This document shows, piece by piece, positions 47,101-56,900 of a stretch of 64,000 nucleotides of DNA; the stretch's first letter is position 1; every line of letters begins with the position of its first letter. Made by a program: the position numbers and the translations under genes. Below the pieces are notes generated by a model. That model saw only the letters and a list, made by a program, of their open reading frames with translations, was not told the DNA's origin and did no database searches. This DNA is from Pelodera strongyloides (taxonomy: Eukaryota; Nematoda; Chromadorea; Rhabditida; Rhabditidae), in NCBI GenBank assembly GCA_036852015.1, contig JAANDG010000048.1:306001-370000 (forward strand), given 5' to 3'.

Positions 47101-48791
47101 CTTGTCGACTTGTTGATGGCCGACAAAAAATACAGCTTGGAAGCCAATAAATATCAACCTTCCACAACACAAAGTAATAACAATACCTCATAAATTGTTG
47201 CAAGTCGAGCAATTGGGTCATTTGGCTGTGCTTATCTTCAAGGGCGTTCTTTAACTGTCTCCACAACCCATTTAACTCCTCTAGAACTTGCTGGAAAAAT
47301 AAAAATAGTACTTATAACTTAAAACTTAAAATTACACAATCGAAGACTTTACACAGGTTTAATTACTTTGATGTTGCCAGTTGCCGTATAAGCTAATGGG
47401 CAAGATGAGACAGAGATATGAACCCCATACTAAACGTGATACTCTGGTATGCACTCTTCTGCCAGCATGTACCAATTAGGTAATCTCGCAGTCCTCACTA
47501 GAATGACGAGTGAGGAGCATGTTATCATTTTTCATTGTAATAGCAAAAAAATAATGTCATACTATATAGGATTAGTAAAAATGTTGAAAATATAGACTAT
47601 TCAAGGGAAATATATGGAATTAAATGAGAGTAAACTAAACATGCGGAAATGAACGTCAATAATATAAGCGTAATGCTCATATGATGTGAGCTGTGAATCA
47701 CTCCGGTCGGGTGTTTTCTCCCAATTATGAATTGAAGATTGTCCCACCTGAATTGTTTTCTTGCGAAAGTGATCCTTTTCAATCATTTCATCTCCAAATT
47801 TGTTCAAAGCTTCCAGAACAGACGAGTGGGCGTTCACTTCTGCTTCGAAATCCTTATGACGTTGCAAACGGGACTGAAATATACGAAATTGACGGAATTT
47901 CAGTCCATTTGATCGACGTACGTACAGAATTAACAGAATTAACATGACCACGAAAAGGTATGATTTGGCTCTATTGTGGGAGAAATATGAGCGAGTTCGT
48001 AACGTAGATTGTCTATAATGTTGAGCTGGTACAATCTACAACGGCATGACAAGCAAAAAAAAGTATCCCTCCCAAAAATATCGAAACCTTAAATTACAGG
48101 GTTATTTATTACCTGCAAATTATTTGCATCCTTAAACGAGTCTTCAAGAGCAGTCTGCAGTTTTTCTTCGATCCAAAATTGTAGACTGTCCGCATTACTG
48201 AAAATAAATTTAAATTTAACAACAACTTGACGGGCCATTTACCAGACAACCAGATTAAAATCGAGCGGCACAGGCAAAATTACTTTCAATATTTCTTAGC
48301 AGCTTATTCTGGAAGAACCTTCTGGACGAAACATGAGCTACTAGTCAAAGCATCATTATTTCAGACAAAAAATATGCGTTCAGTAAAGCACATATGTATA
48401 TATATATAATATATAATACAGTTATCTAAAAAAAAACGGACTCCCGGAAGAGTTGATATAGTCGAGCATCTTCAATGTGATCGCGTTTGCCCAAGGCAAG
48501 AGTGCGGAATTGGACAAAGTGACCAAGAACTTCCTTGCGGCGCACCTAAAAGACAGCTCACTGGTTATATAATGGATCAACAATAAATGAGATCACCCGG
48601 CACTCGGCATATAGATAAAATTACAGGTCGAAGCGTAACTGCGTAAAATAAGATGTTCAAAGAAATTCTGCAAAGAAAGAGGGCTTGTTTAGAAAACTGA
48701 CCTGAATGTCCTCCGGAGTTTCCGTTATACGCACATCTGTGTGATCAGCAACTTCGGAAAAATCGCCAACTTCATCTATAGTTTCAGACAT
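19253..48791 (-). CDS. spc-1: alpha-spectrin, complete
   Basis: Membrane-skeleton protein that pairs antiparallel with beta-spectrin and cross-links actin under the plasma membrane. Sixty-three coding exons give one continuous frame of 2447 aa, matching the usual ~2420. The product is mostly ~106-residue triple-helical spectrin repeats with W at conserved helix positions (for example DNADSLQFWIEEKLQTA near the N-terminus). An SH3 domain occupies about 1004-1058 inside the central repeat (VRYAYKARTDRELSVRKGD, NKDWWK, GFVPANYV), as in all alpha-spectrins. The C-terminus has a calmodulin-like EF-hand module (about 2290-2447). ENAEEDLTDPVRCNS and NPYAWFTME are family hallmarks. The start at 48791 follows an acceptor-like TTTTTAG by one base. 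EF-hand 1 (HFDKEQKNRLDHTQL) lacks key calcium ligands; EF-hand 2 (DPNRDGYVSLQDY) keeps most. The central repeats look more diverged than I expect for this conserved family. Exon lists follow in three entries. Confidence 0.95.
20150..20215 (-). pseudogene. relic duplicate of EF-hand 2 exon
   Basis: On the minus strand this stretch repeats the start of the EF-hand exon at 20077 (SDGHVSLQDY against SDGYVSLQDY, then the codons for TFLIS-like sequence in another frame). An 8-base insertion (ACACGTAG on the plus strand) shifts the frame and creates a TGA after VST. It sits in the intron between exons 61 and 62, directly before the intact exon. Confidence 0.7.
22416..22429. repeat. poly-C tract
   Basis: A run of C residues in the spectrin intron between exons 56 and 57; prone to length errors. 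Confidence 0.85.
22672..22818. mobile_element. inverted-repeat element (TTCACCAAC..GCCCTCCCT)
   Basis: Spectrin intron between exons 55 and 56. The left arm TTCACCAACGCG..GAGCCCTCCCTGG pairs with the right arm CCTAGGGAGGGCTGCC..GTTGGTGAA over about 30 bp. MITE-like, non-coding. Confidence 0.65.
23149..23345 (-). repeat. dispersed repeat ACCACCATCCGAATTAGCAT, copy 1
   Basis: Contains CATGGCATAA, ACGAAACCACCATCCGAATT, GCATACTG and AGCCATACCACCGTCG..ATTAGAATATTAG. It is the reverse complement of 35640-35772, with about one mismatch every 8-10 bases by eye. Both copies lie in spectrin introns. Confidence 0.75.
23513..23533 (+). other. SL1 leader sequence (nt 2-22) at LINE 5' end
   Basis: Twenty-one consecutive bases equal SL1 positions 2-22 (GTTTAATTA ... 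GTTTGAG), preceded by T where SL1 has its first G. Downstream is GTCCCCAA-TCTCTCTC-TTGGGG, a small hairpin. Unlike the gene at 16926 there is no Sm site in the next 110 bases, so an SL RNA gene is unlikely. Best read as a leader acquired by trans-splicing of the LINE RNA before insertion. Confidence 0.7.
23689..24456 (+). CDS. LINE ORF1 protein (RNA-binding-like)
   Basis: 255 aa from the ATG at 23689; the frame is open further upstream but without ATG. The section HSVVLFNMPE...YNPHSPRPLKIVLEN resembles the RNA-recognition-like core of ORF1 proteins from CR1-type LINEs, which coat the element RNA. The C-terminal third is Ser/Pro-rich and acidic (DEDFPRLS). It ends 26 bases before the start of the ORF2 reading. 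Function is inferred from position and family. Confidence 0.6.
   Translation: MRIKQRVPDVPLPLNDVNVLNPGCFLAMTAAFRPYEQKHSVVLFNMPEFGICPSPMRRGAEISRVYFLLGLMRSDGLVIDCFRMGSYNPHSPRPLKIVLENSHYVSAFVSFLNRPSLYTQYFGKEYSWLYCRPSLPEDKRAQYVRTHPPHWHPGESSKASSPSSPKERANVRPRPLTPAQSTSQPIPAPVQPTVVESSPNSVLGHTLATYVPDDGDETVPAFDPFNSAILGSPGSERSLPSDEDFPRLSVGNTPG
24483..27336 (+). pseudogene. LINE ORF2: APE endonuclease + reverse transcriptase, frameshifted
   Basis: Endonuclease motifs: SFNAHSILS, ICETWLD (catalytic Glu), RGAGICLFV, CYRPP, LLGDLNFN and SDH. Reverse transcriptase motifs: [39 protein letters not shown] and the catalytic MYADD. The first frame stops at 26738; the conserved sequence continues in another frame from about 26680 (RDLGIMVSSDLSF) to 27336, ending with the usual C-terminal region (YVRPILEYASTVWSP, VQNRFTK). 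One single-base shift near 26670-26690 separates the two. No ATG opens the domain at 24483 (TTG), so the true start or coupling to ORF1 is unknown. Confidence 0.85.
31221..31385. mobile_element. CCGGCCGG MITE, full copy
   Basis: Spectrin intron between exons 45 and 46. Left end TTTAAAGCGAAATACCGG, right end ACCGGCCGGTATTTCGC followed by TGTAAA; 165 bp. Core shared with the 7612 copy (TTTATGCTAAGT-like, TTTACATATGTTGCATAA). Confidence 0.8.
31966..32215. repeat. CCCCGATTTCGCCCCGAT repeat cluster
   Basis: Spectrin intron between exons 44 and 45. AAAACCCCGAT and TTTCGCCCCGATT recur at least five times on the plus strand, with complements ATCGGGGCGAAAT (about 32072) and ATCGGGGCGTAATCGGGG (about 32190), so the region can fold. 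A single similar AAAACCCCGATT opens the window at base 2. Confidence 0.75.
33216..40597 (-). other. spc-1: alpha-spectrin exons 23-42 (centre, SH3)
   Basis: Coding exons: 40444-40597, 40078-40197, 39722-39888, 39339-39443, 39029-39161, 38720-38853, 38402-38479, 37898-37971, 37515-37590, 37103-37195, 36712-36827, 36486-36600, 36216-36344, 35832-35974, 35132-35291, 34868-34952, 34430-34548, 34000-34170, 33640-33795, 33216-33324. SH3 is encoded by 38720-38853 plus 38402-38479, preceded by an acidic EEEEE linker. The donor after 37898 is GC (AG|GCAAAA): no GT donor nearby keeps the frame. Confidence 0.85.
35580..35775 (+). repeat. dispersed repeat ACCACCATCCGAATTAGCAT, copy 2
   Basis: Spectrin intron between exons 36 and 37. 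Reverse complement of the 23149 copy (CTAATATTCTAATC.CGACGGTGGTATGGCT and AATTCGGATGGTGGTTTCGT). Confidence 0.75.
40623..40660. repeat. (CT)n microsatellite
   Basis: CT run in the spectrin intron between exons 22 and 23. Confidence 0.9.
41167..41205. repeat. (TTA)n microsatellite
   Basis: TTA run of about 12 units with one TTG interruption, in the spectrin intron between exons 20 and 21. Confidence 0.9.
43462..43775. mobile_element. 314-bp nested palindromic element
   Basis: Spectrin intron between exons 14 and 15. Outer arms: TATGGGGTTTCCATGCTTGC..GATTCGCATTTGCGAAAATGAC and its complement GTCATTTTCGCAAGTGCGAATC..CATGGAAACCCCCATGA. Inside, GACATGGTCC.GCAGCGA and TCGCTGCAGGACCATGTC form a second inverted pair around GGATCTATTTCAAA repeats. 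Non-coding. Confidence 0.8.
44295..44380. repeat. dispersed repeat shared with collagen intron
   Basis: TTAGTATGTTGGTGTCCTTA followed by CTTCACTGAACTC; same repeat as 12783-12865, same orientation. A reverse-like CAGTGAAG.CCAACACCAAC at 44276 suggests an inverted repeat end. Confidence 0.6.
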
Positions 48792-49134
48792 TCTAAAAAT
48801 CATAAACGTTTATTTCGAAGCTAACTGCTCATGGGAAGCAAGCAGCGCCAGGCCATGGTGAGAATCACATTAATGCAAAAATTATATATGAATACTTTAT
48901 TCAGCGTACACCGAAGTAAAGCGGAAGACACAAAAAATGACAACAATAATATAACAACAACGACAACAACAAAAATAACAATGAGAGTAATAAAGCGCAT
49001 ATAACAAGCGACAAAAACTATGTACAACAAAGGAATGGAGGAATTATGACCAATTCAAAAAACAAATTAAAGAAAAGCAAGACTGAAACAAAAGAAAACA
49101 AAGTGAATTCAAAATCAAAACGGAGCTATCCAGG

Positions 49135-49290
49135 AAAACGGACCGATCAAGTACCGTTCCGATTTTGAGTACACGGTCCGCGCTTGCAAACGTACCGGGT
49201 GCACGGGCCGGGTACTCCGGGCGTTACGTACCGATTTGAAAACGGATCGAGTACCGTTCCGTGTGCAGTCCCGGTACGCGTTCCGAATTC
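49135..49290. repeat. GTACCGTTCC direct/inverted repeats
   Basis: AAGTACCGTTCCGATTTTGAG, GAGTACCGTTCCGTG, CGTACCGATTTGAAAACGG and the complements GGACCGATC..GGTACGCG and CCGGGTACTCC recur within 150 bases. GC-rich island in an AT-rich spacer. Related GGAACCCGTACTAGGAACGG lies near 49497. Confidence 0.55.
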
Positions 49291-51567
49291 ATGATTTTAA
49301 CGTCCACAAAGCAAGATTTGACACGCGTGTCTGGATGGCGCAGTGTCGTCTAGTGTTGCTTTCTAGGAAATAGGTAATGGTTAGAATGCTGCAAAATGCG
49401 TTATTTAAAAGGTGCGAAAAATACCGTAGCCTATGTTTTTTATGAAGCGGCCGCGGACGTGACGGTCGGAGTGGTGCAGATGCTGGTCCGCACTCCGGAA
49501 CCCGTACTAGGAACGGGACTTGGTCGTTTGGCTACCAGAGGCTGTTAATCTGCGGCCCGGGCCGTAGATTAAAATTAAAAAAAAAATCGATTATATCCAC
49601 TATTTGTCGCAAATATTGAGTATACGGTAACAACTTTATTTTAGCCTCAGCATTACGTCTCCCGTAAAAAATAAGGACCCACTTTCTACAGACGTGCCCA
49701 AACAAGGTTTAACTATTGTAAGTTGCCCAGGTTGTCTACGCCCAATACAAACACAAAATTATTGTTGTATAATAAAGAAGGATTCGCTTCCCATTTTCAT
49801 TCATTTTCACTTATTCCAAATCCCAAACACAAATTCGTTTCATTTGTATTTGCGACCCGCATCTCGGTATCAGTTTTTTTCTGATTTCTACGTGTTTCGG
49901 TAACTGTGCCCGACTAACTTTTTCTAATTTAATTGTTCGGTGTTAGAGAGAATAGAAAAGAGAATTTTCCCACCGAGAGGGTCTGTCTTTGGCGAGAAAT
50001 TTTGTAAAGGAAAAAGACGTAAAACCTGTTTACCGCAGTTTAGATAAAGGAAACAAAATGCACGGCGCCGTTTATGGTTTATGGAATAAGAAATCAGTAT
50101 GCCGCAGAAGGGCAAATTGGTGGTTGCTTATGGTTTCTTTTTTATTATGATCATAAACTTATAGTATTGATTACCAGTAGGCATGTTCTTCGTATTTTCC
50201 ATGAGACAGACCAGCTACGTGTTTGGAAACCATCGATTCAACATGTCTGTGTCTGTGAGGTTGGATTCTGACAGTTTCTCTTTGCAGACGTAAATGTTGT
50301 GATTGCTTCACATCTCTAGTTCTTACCACTCACACTAACATCACACTAACACTGATTCGATTTTCTCCATCCGTCATAAACAAGTCCTTGCCCACCATGT
50401 TCAATGACTCATCTGTTTCAGTAATTACCTTTTTGTCCAGCAATTAAACACCGTTTAAATTGTTTGAGAAAGAGTCGCCCTCTTCGCCAAGCATAGTTCT
50501 CGACTCCGAGAGATTAGCACAATCAGGCATTAATTTGAAGGTCATCGAGCAAATATCTTGAAATCTTGAGTTTGTTTTTTTTTCGCATCGCACGTAAGCA
50601 AGTAAGCGGCCGCCGATCAAATTTAATTCCTAAAATGAGGACTGTTGTCATAGTTTCGACACGCAAGCGTTGGTGTTCCGACACGTTGATGTGGACGCGG
50701 CGTAGTTTTTGCGGACAAAGTGGCGTGCCGTTTCAAAACGGCGCGCACACACCGACATCTTTGATGCTGTCAGAAAGCCTCCTCAGTTTGGTTATAAGAC
50801 CATCTCCTCGTCTAATAAAGCTCAAAATTTATCGGTCCCGTTTCTTTTCATTCAAATACATCCTTGGCATGGTGTGGTGTAAGTATCTGCTTCATCGGCC
50901 CAGGCATCGTTCGATATTCCGCTGATTTTTCTTCCTAGTGGTCCACATTTGTTTCCGTAAAAAATTGTTTCATTTTTTTATATATATATATATTTGCAAA
51001 GCTATTTGGTCATCTTATGCATTGCAACCGAGCTTACAATAAGACAGATAAACGCACTTCAAAGAAAAAAATTATATTCATAAATGTCTTTTACCAACGC
51101 TGTAAATACTTCTGTTGATATTGGTGGGTAATACCTTTAAAAAAAGAGAGAGAGAGAGAGAGTGGAACGTGTTACAAATTAAAAATAGCTTTTACTTTTG
51201 TTTGTCAACTTTTCTGTAAACTAACATCTTTAGGAGAAATTATCTCAAAATCGGCTAATTGTACCTGGATATTCTGAATCTCCTTACAATCAGTTGGTCA
51301 CAGTTGGCCTGCTAGCAACATATTATACTACCATACCTATTTTTGTTTATAAGTGATCGTTATGCATCTCCTCACATTATAAAATTCACGTTTTTTTTAT
51401 TTATCATTTTCCTTCCATAAAAATGCTTGAATTTTCCAATGCTCATTTCCCGATTCCAACTAATGATTGCTGCAGATCTGTAAGTTGTATCGCTATGTGT
51501 TATGTATCAGTTGTATGTTCTCGGCGAACCGCCAAGGACAAATCCCTCTCCTTCTGTCTCAATTCCC

Positions 51568-51577
51568 CCTCTCTCTC

Positions 51578-51609
<32 letters not shown>

Positions 51610-51610
51610 A
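51568..51610. repeat. (CT)n microsatellite
   Basis: CT run in the spectrin-bestrophin spacer. Confidence 0.9.
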
Positions 51611-52530
51611 CTGCTTCGTTGACGAGACTTCCTTCAAATCGTTCTAAATCGTTCTTACGGCAATCTCAAGGAAAGACATACCACAACTTACAAATCATAC
51701 CGATATTGGTCGAGCACCCGAAGCTAAAGTCCGTCCGCTACCGTGTCAGATTTACATTTTCACGTTTCATAGTTATTCATTGTGGTATTGCCTCGACAAA
51801 ACTTGTGCGACATTTTATGTTCGTAATAAATGTTATGTTATGTTATGTGTCCGCTACACCTGATAGTGGCCGTTTCCGACCGTGTCCGAAGATACAGACC
51901 GTGTCCGCTACAGTTGATAGTTCCCCGTTCCCCGTTTCTTGCTTTTGCGACCGAAATATATTACCACTTTGTGTTTTCCTATGACTCTCTCTCTCACTAG
52001 TGTAAACATTTCTCTCGTAGTCGTCGTATCTGATTCCAGCGAAGTTCTTATGTTTTCCATAAAATTTGATTGGCGAGTCTTTCGCCGCACCCTTTTCTGA
52101 TGTAGCGGCAATTCTTGCGTGGATTTGTGCGGGTGGGATAAATCTGTAATTTCCCAGTTTTTTTGGTTACCAATGTCACTTACGGACATGATCTGTCCGG
52201 AGTAGGAAGCTGCTTACTTCTAGGTAAATATTGAAAAAAAAGGTAAAATGTTTTGTTGTCTCGCTCTCGGTGCTCTCTAAATACACTTGTATTCGTTAGC
52301 TTTTTTGCATTTTTTTCGAAGTTGTTCTCTCTTGAAACATGAGGAAAGTAACCCGCTAGTTCTACTTATGTGTTTCATCTACTCAACGTTGCACGTCACA
52401 ACAATCTACTGACAACGAAATAATAGACTATACGGTACTTCCACATTCTCAACGTTTCTTAATTTAATTATCATTCCTTCAATCGATAGGTCGTATCACT
52501 GCGGAACCAATCATGAACTCCCTCTTTGTA

Positions 52531-52539
52531 TCCCCCCCC

Positions 52540-52573
<34 letters not shown>

Positions 52574-52579
52574 GCTCGC
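52531..52579. repeat. C-tract plus (CT)n microsatellite
   Basis: Nine or so C residues followed by CT units; spacer DNA. Confidence 0.9.
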
Positions 52580-53207
52580 TGTAGTCGAAAATATCGTCGA
52601 AATTAAAGAAACTGGCAATACTTTGCCACGCCTGCGGTTTTGATAAACGAGACCAAAAAGGGACACAGTTCGGACTTTTTACGCTGTCGGGAGGCAAATT
52701 TTTACTTTGGAACGGATACTGTCTCCATAATGACGATCCGCGCGCTTGTTGGCCTAATACAATATATATCTACGATCTACCGTAGCTAATACACAAATTC
52801 CCTGTGCACTAGCTTAGGTACTAAGGTAGTATCTTAGGTTCAGGCTCAGGCTCAGGCCCAGGCTGAGTACCTAAGGTTCTCGTTAGTTATTAGAACCTAC
52901 CTTTCAGTGATAGTCACCCTCTACGAATTATTTTTTTTTCACATTGGAATTTTTTGCGCCTAGCACCGAAAATTGTTTACAAGAACTGTGTCTGTTATAT
53001 TCTCAATGTTGATTGATTTTTCTTGGTATTCTCTCTACAGTAATTTGTTTTTCACTTTTTTTGTTCTCTGATGATCTTTGCGTATCCGGTATCAGTCTTT
53101 TACCGAAGATTTTGTTGTAATGCGCAATTTTGAAGAGAATAATTGGAAACAATAGCAAAATAACATTCCATCGTGTTTTTGAAGTTTCTTCCTTCTCAAC
53201 CGAGAAA

Positions 53208-53376
53208 TTTAAAGCGAAATACCGGCTGGTTTTTGAAACACATCGAGTACATCCGCATTCGTATGCAGCTTATACAAATGACCATAAATCGAGCTAAATT
53301 CGAGCAAATTAGCATAAATAAGTAAGAATGCAGTTGTCCACGATATGCGTCGCAAAAACCGGCGGTATTTCGCTTG
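53208..53376. mobile_element. CCGGCCGG MITE, full copy
   Basis: 169 bp in the bestrophin upstream region. Left end TTTAAAGCGAAATACCGG, right end CGGCGGTATTTCGCTT; inner terminal repeat TTTTTGAAACACATCG against CGATATGCGTCGCAAAAA. The right end has lost part of the GGCCGG core. Confidence 0.75.
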
Positions 53377-53893
53377 GCAAGCAAGCACCAAAGCAGACTT
53401 GAGAAGTTGAGCCAATTTTTTCTTTCTTTTTGACTTCTTTTCGTACCGGAAATACTACTTGGCTTCTTCTATTATCAACATCTAGTTTATTTAATGTTAA
53501 ATGTATTACTATGAGATATAACTTTCTCTACCTCCTTTCTCTCTATTTCTTTTTCTCTAGACCTCTCATTCTGTTTCTTTTTCTCTCGTTCTCTCGTTCT
53601 CTGTCGATTTGCAGCTCACTCCTCAGTTTATCATCCAAAAAGTTCATTTCAAGAGTTCATGTTCCGTTTCTATCAGCGCTACGAAGTCTTACTTACACTT
53701 TTACCTTCTTACAACCCCTTCCTTGTCACTTTTGGTTTTACTACAGATCCGTAATAGTTTTCTGTGAAAAAGTGCTATGTATCGATTTAACACGTACTGA
53801 TTAGTATACGGTATACGCATCACATATGACTTGTTATTTTGCAAATTTAGTGAGAAGTATGTATATTATTGATCTAAAATCAAACATACCCCC

Positions 53894-53902
53894 AATTTCC
53901 AG
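53894..53902 (+). promoter_or_regulatory. candidate acceptor upstream of bestrophin ATG
   Basis: AATTTCCAG, preceded by CCCCC, ends 38 bases before the ATG at 53941. A second AG (CTGCAG) ends two bases before the ATG. Either could receive a spliced leader or close a 5'-UTR intron. Inference. Confidence 0.35.
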
Positions 53903-53940
53903 GTAATATCCTGCGTTGAAGCGCAAATCAGCGCTGCAGG

Positions 53941-56900
53941 ATGACCATCTCATATGATGAGGAGTTCTCCGGGCTCATGCTCAGGTGGAGAGGCTCATTG
54001 TGGAAGGTCAGGCGCTAAAAAATGATGAATACGTGTTCGCGTATATTTTCGATTACGTGTTGGTTTACAACTACAACCACAACAGTGATGCTACTACGGC
54101 TACCAAAAGCATTCAAGCAGAAAATCGTAGTCATGTGTAACAATGGCGGCTGATTCGCACTGCGCGAAACCGTAGCCGCACATAATGTGATAGGAGCCAC
54201 AGCCATACCGCCGCGCGTTTATTGTGGCTTGTGCGCAGTTTATATCTGGATATTTCTTCTACTCATGCGCAACAATTTGGTGTACCTTTCTACCGCGGTG
54301 AAACGAACAGTTATTCTAGCAAAATGATATTATTGTTCTAGCCTAAAAGAACGTCAGTTGATAATCATGTGCAAATTAGATAAATCCCAGAGAAAATCGA
54401 TAAAACACTGAAATAATTTAATATTTCTTTAGGCCGTGCTGAAGGATCTGATAGCTTTCTATATCGCCTACTACATCATCCTCTGCATGCAGGTTCGTGT
54501 GAGCGGTCTACAGTATGTCGCATTTACTATTGATGCATGCCGGTATTTCGCTAGGCACGCCAAAGTAATCAGACTGGAAAATACTCAGATGTACGGATGT
54601 TCTCTCCTGTCCTGACCCTAACTAAAGATTTGCGTTGTTTTCGTTGTTATTTTTTACGTCTGGTGAATATATCTAAAAAAAAGTGCAAGAATGAAGGCAT
54701 AATCAGCATGATAAAATATGCCAATAAAACTCGCACTTCCAGTATTACGTTCTGGACGAACAGCAGAAGGAGTACTTCACTGGATGGATCAATTGGTGCG
54801 AGATCGGATCACAGTACATTCCCCTCTCATTCTTACTCGGTTTCTTCGTTTCCGTGATCGTCGCCAGATGGTTAGTTTACTAGACTATAAACGTGGGTTC
54901 CTGGGGAGCTCCCGGAGGAGTTTGACGTTATTCATACATTATACTAGAGCATACAGCATATTTGCAAAACTTGAAATGTCTGACGCCATTACCAGTACAT
55001 TACGCCTGATTTGCATTGTTTTATTATCAAATTACCTGTTTGCTAATCAACGACAACACGACGAGTTATATACTACTTTCTTTTCATTATTTCATTGTGA
55101 TGCACACCCTTTGGTGTTATTTAAAGGGATCAGCTCACCTTAAATTGTGTCTGTTTTTTTTTGTTTCTTTATTTTCTATAAGGGATAATAACAATTTGGA
55201 ATACAAAAAGTAGTGTTCAATTTCAATACTCACGAAGATATTGGGTGATAAAGTGGTGGATTGATCGGGCCGAAATGCAAAAAGGGCAATTGTCCTGCCT
55301 TGTTTGTATAGGATAATTGCCCTTTTTGCATTTCGGCCCGATCAATCCACCACTTTATCACCTAATATCTCCGTGAGTATTGAGATAGAACACTTCTTTT
55401 TGTATTCCAAATTTTTATTATCCCTTATAGAAAATAAAGAAACAAAAAAAACAGACACAATTTAAGGTGAGCTGATCCCTTTAATAAACAAATAAATAAA
55501 TAAATAAATACCCAGAATGATGATGAATGTGGTAATATATTAATATATAATGATGCCCAATACGGTATGTGACCAACTTGCCGCTTTTTCCCAGAATCAA
55601 TCACCGGTACCAAGAATACAACGCGGTAATAAACCAACGATAATCATTTACCTTGCCCAGGTGGGAACAGTTCAACTGGATCTCATGGCCCGACAAAATG
55701 ATGATGATGGTTGCCGCTTGTCTGCCGGGACGCGAGAACCTGCCCATCAGGGAGGCCATTGCCCGCTGGAGCAGTCTTCAGGTAAGAGTAATTATGTAGT
55801 CTATCTCCTTATTTTCTTTGGGAACAAGATCAGACTTTGGCAGTTTCCCACGTCCCTTTAAGCAGTAAGCCATCAATCACCGGTACCAAGAATACCTAGA
55901 GGGTTGCTAGGGATTCTTAATTGTCTTAATATGCGCCCACTCTTCAGGCAACTAATCGTGATTTCCCTAACACATTTTTCATGTACTATATATATATTTA
56001 ACAACTTCTGTACCATGATGTGTTTTAGGCACAAAATAAGAAAAAAATTGCATATGTGGGAAGTTGTTCAGCCACTCGTTGCACCTCTCTCACTAAATAT
56101 TTTAGGCAGCTATCGCCTGGTCTGCCATCTCCGTGAGAACGCTCAAGCGTTTCCCCACCGAGAGGCATTTAGTGGATGCCAATCTCATGACGGAGGAGGA
56201 GTACGACATGTACATGAATACTGAGGCGCCTCATGGAAAATGGTAAGGATTGTTACCGAAATGACCTTTGTCTTTAACAAATCTATTCTTCTTTTTACAT
56301 AATCATTTGGCTCTTTTACCATTTTTTCATCTCTTTATACTTTATACTTTTTTTCATTTCTTATCACCCAACCACAGTCCTCGTATACGATCATGGTCGA
56401 AACGGGCTACTGTATCTATCTTTACTCTCCTTTACACTTTTCCATATATTACGTTTACATTGTTTACTTCCTTTTAAATTACTTAGGAATTTATGACTTT
56501 TTTCAGCAACCTTTACAGCGAACAGAGCTGCCAACGCTTATAAAATTTGCCCTTTATTTAGGTTTGTGCCCATTCTCTGGATTGTTAACATTATCAAGAA
56601 GTGTTATCACGAGAAGAAAATCGATACAATTCAGATGGATATGCTGATGAGACAGGTAAGGGTATTAGTAGATGTCTTACCAAAATGTATCAGAAAGACT
56701 ACTGTGGCCGTATGCACGAACGCCGGGAATATGCTCCCAGCCACCCAGTGGGATGTGAGAGAAAGAGAGGGATCACACGAAGCAGAGACACGCAAAGTAA
56801 AGTTCACCCAACCGGGGAGGTTTCCGCTGTTCTTGCATACGGCCACTGGAACAATAAACACTGTTTTTTTTTTATAAAACAGTCTAGACAGCCCTGACCG

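Larger units (their letters stand above)
40821..48791 (-). other. spc-1: alpha-spectrin exons 1-22 (N-terminal repeats)
   Basis: Coding exons in transcript order: 48702-48791, 48442-48545, 48113-48197, 47748-47873, 47187-47290, 46853-46970, 46537-46632, 46156-46239, 45871-45924, 45640-45712, 45154-45262, 44860-44967, 44445-44553, 44098-44185, 43330-43440, 42814-42967, 42512-42587, 42165-42274, 41829-42002, 41405-41509, 41053-41138, 40821-40960. Phases agree at every junction. This part covers the N-terminus and roughly repeats 1-7. The introns hold small repeats; otherwise I see nothing in them. Confidence 0.85.
48792..53940. other. 5.1-kb head-to-head intergenic region
   Basis: Separates the spectrin start (-) and bestrophin start (+) and so should hold both promoters. 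I recognise no protein-coding exon. It contains a GTACCG-rich repeat (49135-49290), CT/GA microsatellites (51144-51162, 51568-51610, 52531-52579), a TATATA run near 50981, GTGTCCGCTACA repeats near 51848 and 51900, a CAGGCTCAGGCTCAGG stretch near 52842 and one MITE (53208-53376). The minus strand reads TTTTTAG one base before the spectrin ATG, a candidate trans-splice or UTR-intron acceptor. Confidence 0.6.

Noticed and set aside
50566..50925. 119-codon plus-strand frame in the spectrin-bestrophin spacer
   Set aside because: No recognisable domain, no splice context; likely chance.
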